Source: Phycisphaerales bacterium
Lineage (GTDB): Bacteria > Planctomycetota > Phycisphaerae > Phycisphaerales > SM1A02
Length of the DNA: 60,331 nt
NCBI GenBank assembly: GCA_030748805.1
Contig: JASMLG010000124.1
Location: 1-60,331, forward strand
Direction: 5' to 3'
Shown: positions 59,328 to 60,331 of the stretch, one piece after another
Numbering within the stretch: position 1 is the stretch's first letter
How the letters are laid out: each line of letters begins with the position of its first letter
Made by a program: the position numbers and the translations under genes
Notes under the pieces: model-generated
Databases searched by the model: none
What the model was told of the DNA's origin: nothing
What the model saw: only the letters and a program-made list of their open reading frames with translations

Positions 59328-60331
59328 TTAATCGCAGTCACCACCGTCATTGCCAAATTGGTCACAGTTGAGGTAAATTGGAATGCCGTTCCAAGAGTAG
59401 GTACCGTCATCGCAGTAACCATCGCCAACCCAAGATTCTGGACAACAATTTCCATAACAGTCCTCGATTTCGCCAGCAGGACATCCCCCACCACCGCAGT
59501 CGCAATCGCCGCCGTCACAGCCAAACTCATCGCAATTTAAGTAAATTGGGACGCCATTCCATACGTAAGTACCATCATCGCAATAACCATCGCCAACCCA
59601 CGATTCAGGACAACAATTTCCATTGCAGTCCTCGATTTCGCCAGCAGGACATCCGCTACCACCACAAGGGTCGCCAGCACAAGACGAGCCATCGCCTTGA
59701 TATGAACCGCCCATTGCGGAGCACTGGTCAGCAGACATTTCTTGGCACTGGCTACTTATGCAGCATGCGCCTGTTCCACCACCGTCGCAAGTACAGTCGC
59801 CACCGTCGCAGTCAAATTCTGCGCAGTTAAGCCAGATAGCAACACCTGCTGGGCCGCCATAACCATAATCAGAAGGAATGTAAGCACCATCATCACAGTA
59901 ACCATCGCCAACCCAATCAACGTAGACAGCGTCTTCGAAGCATGTTCCCATACAGTCAGGGGAATAGCCCGCTTCGCAACCACCGCCGCCACATGGGTCG
60001 CCGCTACAGGATGAACCGTCACCGTTGTACGTTCCACCAGCAGCAGAACAATTTGCTTCTGTTTCTACCGAACAACTTGTGCCTACACAGCAAGCGCCAG
60101 TTGGGTCGCCACCGCCATCGCAGTCGCCGCCGTCATTATTGAACTCATCACAGTTAAGGAAAATTGCTACGCCAGCGGGACATTCATCGCAACCGTAATC
60201 GGCAGGAATGTATGCACCATCGTCACAGTAACCATCGCCTACCCAATCAGTGTAGACAGCGTCTTCGAAGCAAGTTCCCATACAGTCAGGGGAATAACCT
60301 GCCTCGCAACCACCGCCGCCACATGGGTCGC
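59328..60331 (-). CDS. Cysteine-rich secreted protein with LNR/Notch-like repeats, N-terminus outside window
   Basis: Reading on the minus strand from the window edge, the frame is open and no start is seen; the stop is TAA at 59328-59330. The protein is a chain of units with WVGDGYCDDG, followed by LNCDEF and DGGDC (at least four copies), close to the Lin-12/Notch repeat pattern (C, NG.CD, C, DGGDC), which binds calcium. Between them lie TGACCVG..C and GDGSSC.GDPCGGG segments (TGACC type), as in planctomycete surface proteins. Units start at about 60245, 59912, 59605 and 59420. It probably is exported and rigidified by disulfides. Last gene before a strong terminator. Confidence 0.8.
   Translation of the reverse strand, partial: DPCGGGGCEAGYSPDCMGTCFEDAVYTDWVGDGYCDDGAYIPADYGCDECPAGVAIFLNCDEFNNDGGDCDGGGDPTGACCVGTSCSVETEANCSAAGGTYNGDGSSCSGDPCGGGGCEAGYSPDCMGTCFEDAVYVDWVGDGYCDDGAYIPSDYGYGGPAGVAIWLNCAEFDCDGGDCTCDGGGTGACCISSQCQEMSADQCSAMGGSYQGDGSSCAGDPCGGSGCPAGEIEDCNGNCCPESWVGDGYCDDGTYVWNGVPIYLNCDEFGCDGGDCDCGGGGCPAGEIEDCYGNCCPESWVGDGYCDDGTYSWNGIPIYLNCDQFGNDGGDCD

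Noticed and set aside
1..60331. tRNA or rRNA genes
   Set aside because: I scanned spacers for TPsiC-like GGTTCGAATC and CCA ends and for rRNA signatures and saw none outside coding frames; small RNAs cannot be ruled out.

Overview
The window looks like chromosomal DNA of a marine, moderately low-GC member of the Planctomycetota, probably class Phycisphaerae. The pointers are a TIGR02999-like (planctomycete-type) ECF sigma remnant, a secreted HEAT-like protein, a long Bacteroidetes/Planctomycetes-style PurF, a TGACC/GDGYCDDG cysteine-rich repeat protein, and an S10-spc-alpha ribosomal cluster that lacks L30, Adk, Map and S4. Class level is an inference; no rRNA gene is present to anchor it.

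Layout. 1-5.4 kb is an accessory, AT-rich, damaged region: a phosphoesterase cut by the window edge, REP-like elements in both orientations, small unknown genes, a DUF6939-like gene, an ATP-dependent RNA ligase, a broken radical SAM gene and a 49-bp perfect direct repeat. 5.4-8.5 kb (minus strand) has a PilZ protein, a methyltransferase, and an atpC-scpB-small membrane protein operon. 8.8-12.4 kb (plus) has ahcY and purF, set among GTGACtGTCAC palindromes. 12.5-14 kb holds an MGMT-like protein, a small unknown gene and the truncated sigma factor. 14.1-16.7 kb has rpsD and a membrane-anchored SurA/PpiD-like protein. 16.6-20.6 kb (minus) is a ZIP transporter-ileS-tRNA-binding protein operon, with mutS divergent from it. 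23.4-26.5 kb (minus) is rpmA-obgE-unknown-thioredoxin. 27.3-32.7 kb (plus) has a GNAT protein, dnaA, a HEAT-like protein and a DegT-fold protein lacking the PLP lysine. 32.7-36.2 kb (minus) is a four-gene operon ending in a FliF/YscJ-like ring protein. 36.2-38.1 kb (plus) is a diadenylate cyclase/YbbR pair. 38.3-41.1 kb (minus) is pheS-membrane protein-tyrS. 41.3-55.7 kb (minus) is the large ribosomal cluster from rpsJ to rplQ, with a recognisable promoter. 55.9-59 kb carries a secreted unknown protein, an unknown BshC-like protein and a family 2 glycosyltransferase. 59.3-60.3 kb is the C-terminal part of a Notch/LNR-like cysteine-rich protein with a strong terminator.

How the genes work together: most of the window is translation machinery (26 ribosomal proteins, IF-1, SecY, RpoA, IleS, TyrS, PheS) plus one-carbon/purine metabolism (AhcY, PurF), replication and repair (DnaA, MutS) and second-messenger genes (c-di-AMP synthesis, a PilZ c-di-GMP receptor). 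Three proteins that often bind zinc (S14, L36, IleS C-terminus) have lost most of the ligand cysteines. The most interesting parts are the RNA-ligase island, the dispersed palindromic repeat families, the Lys-less DegT protein, the cyclase with a changed DGA motif and the LNR-like secreted protein.
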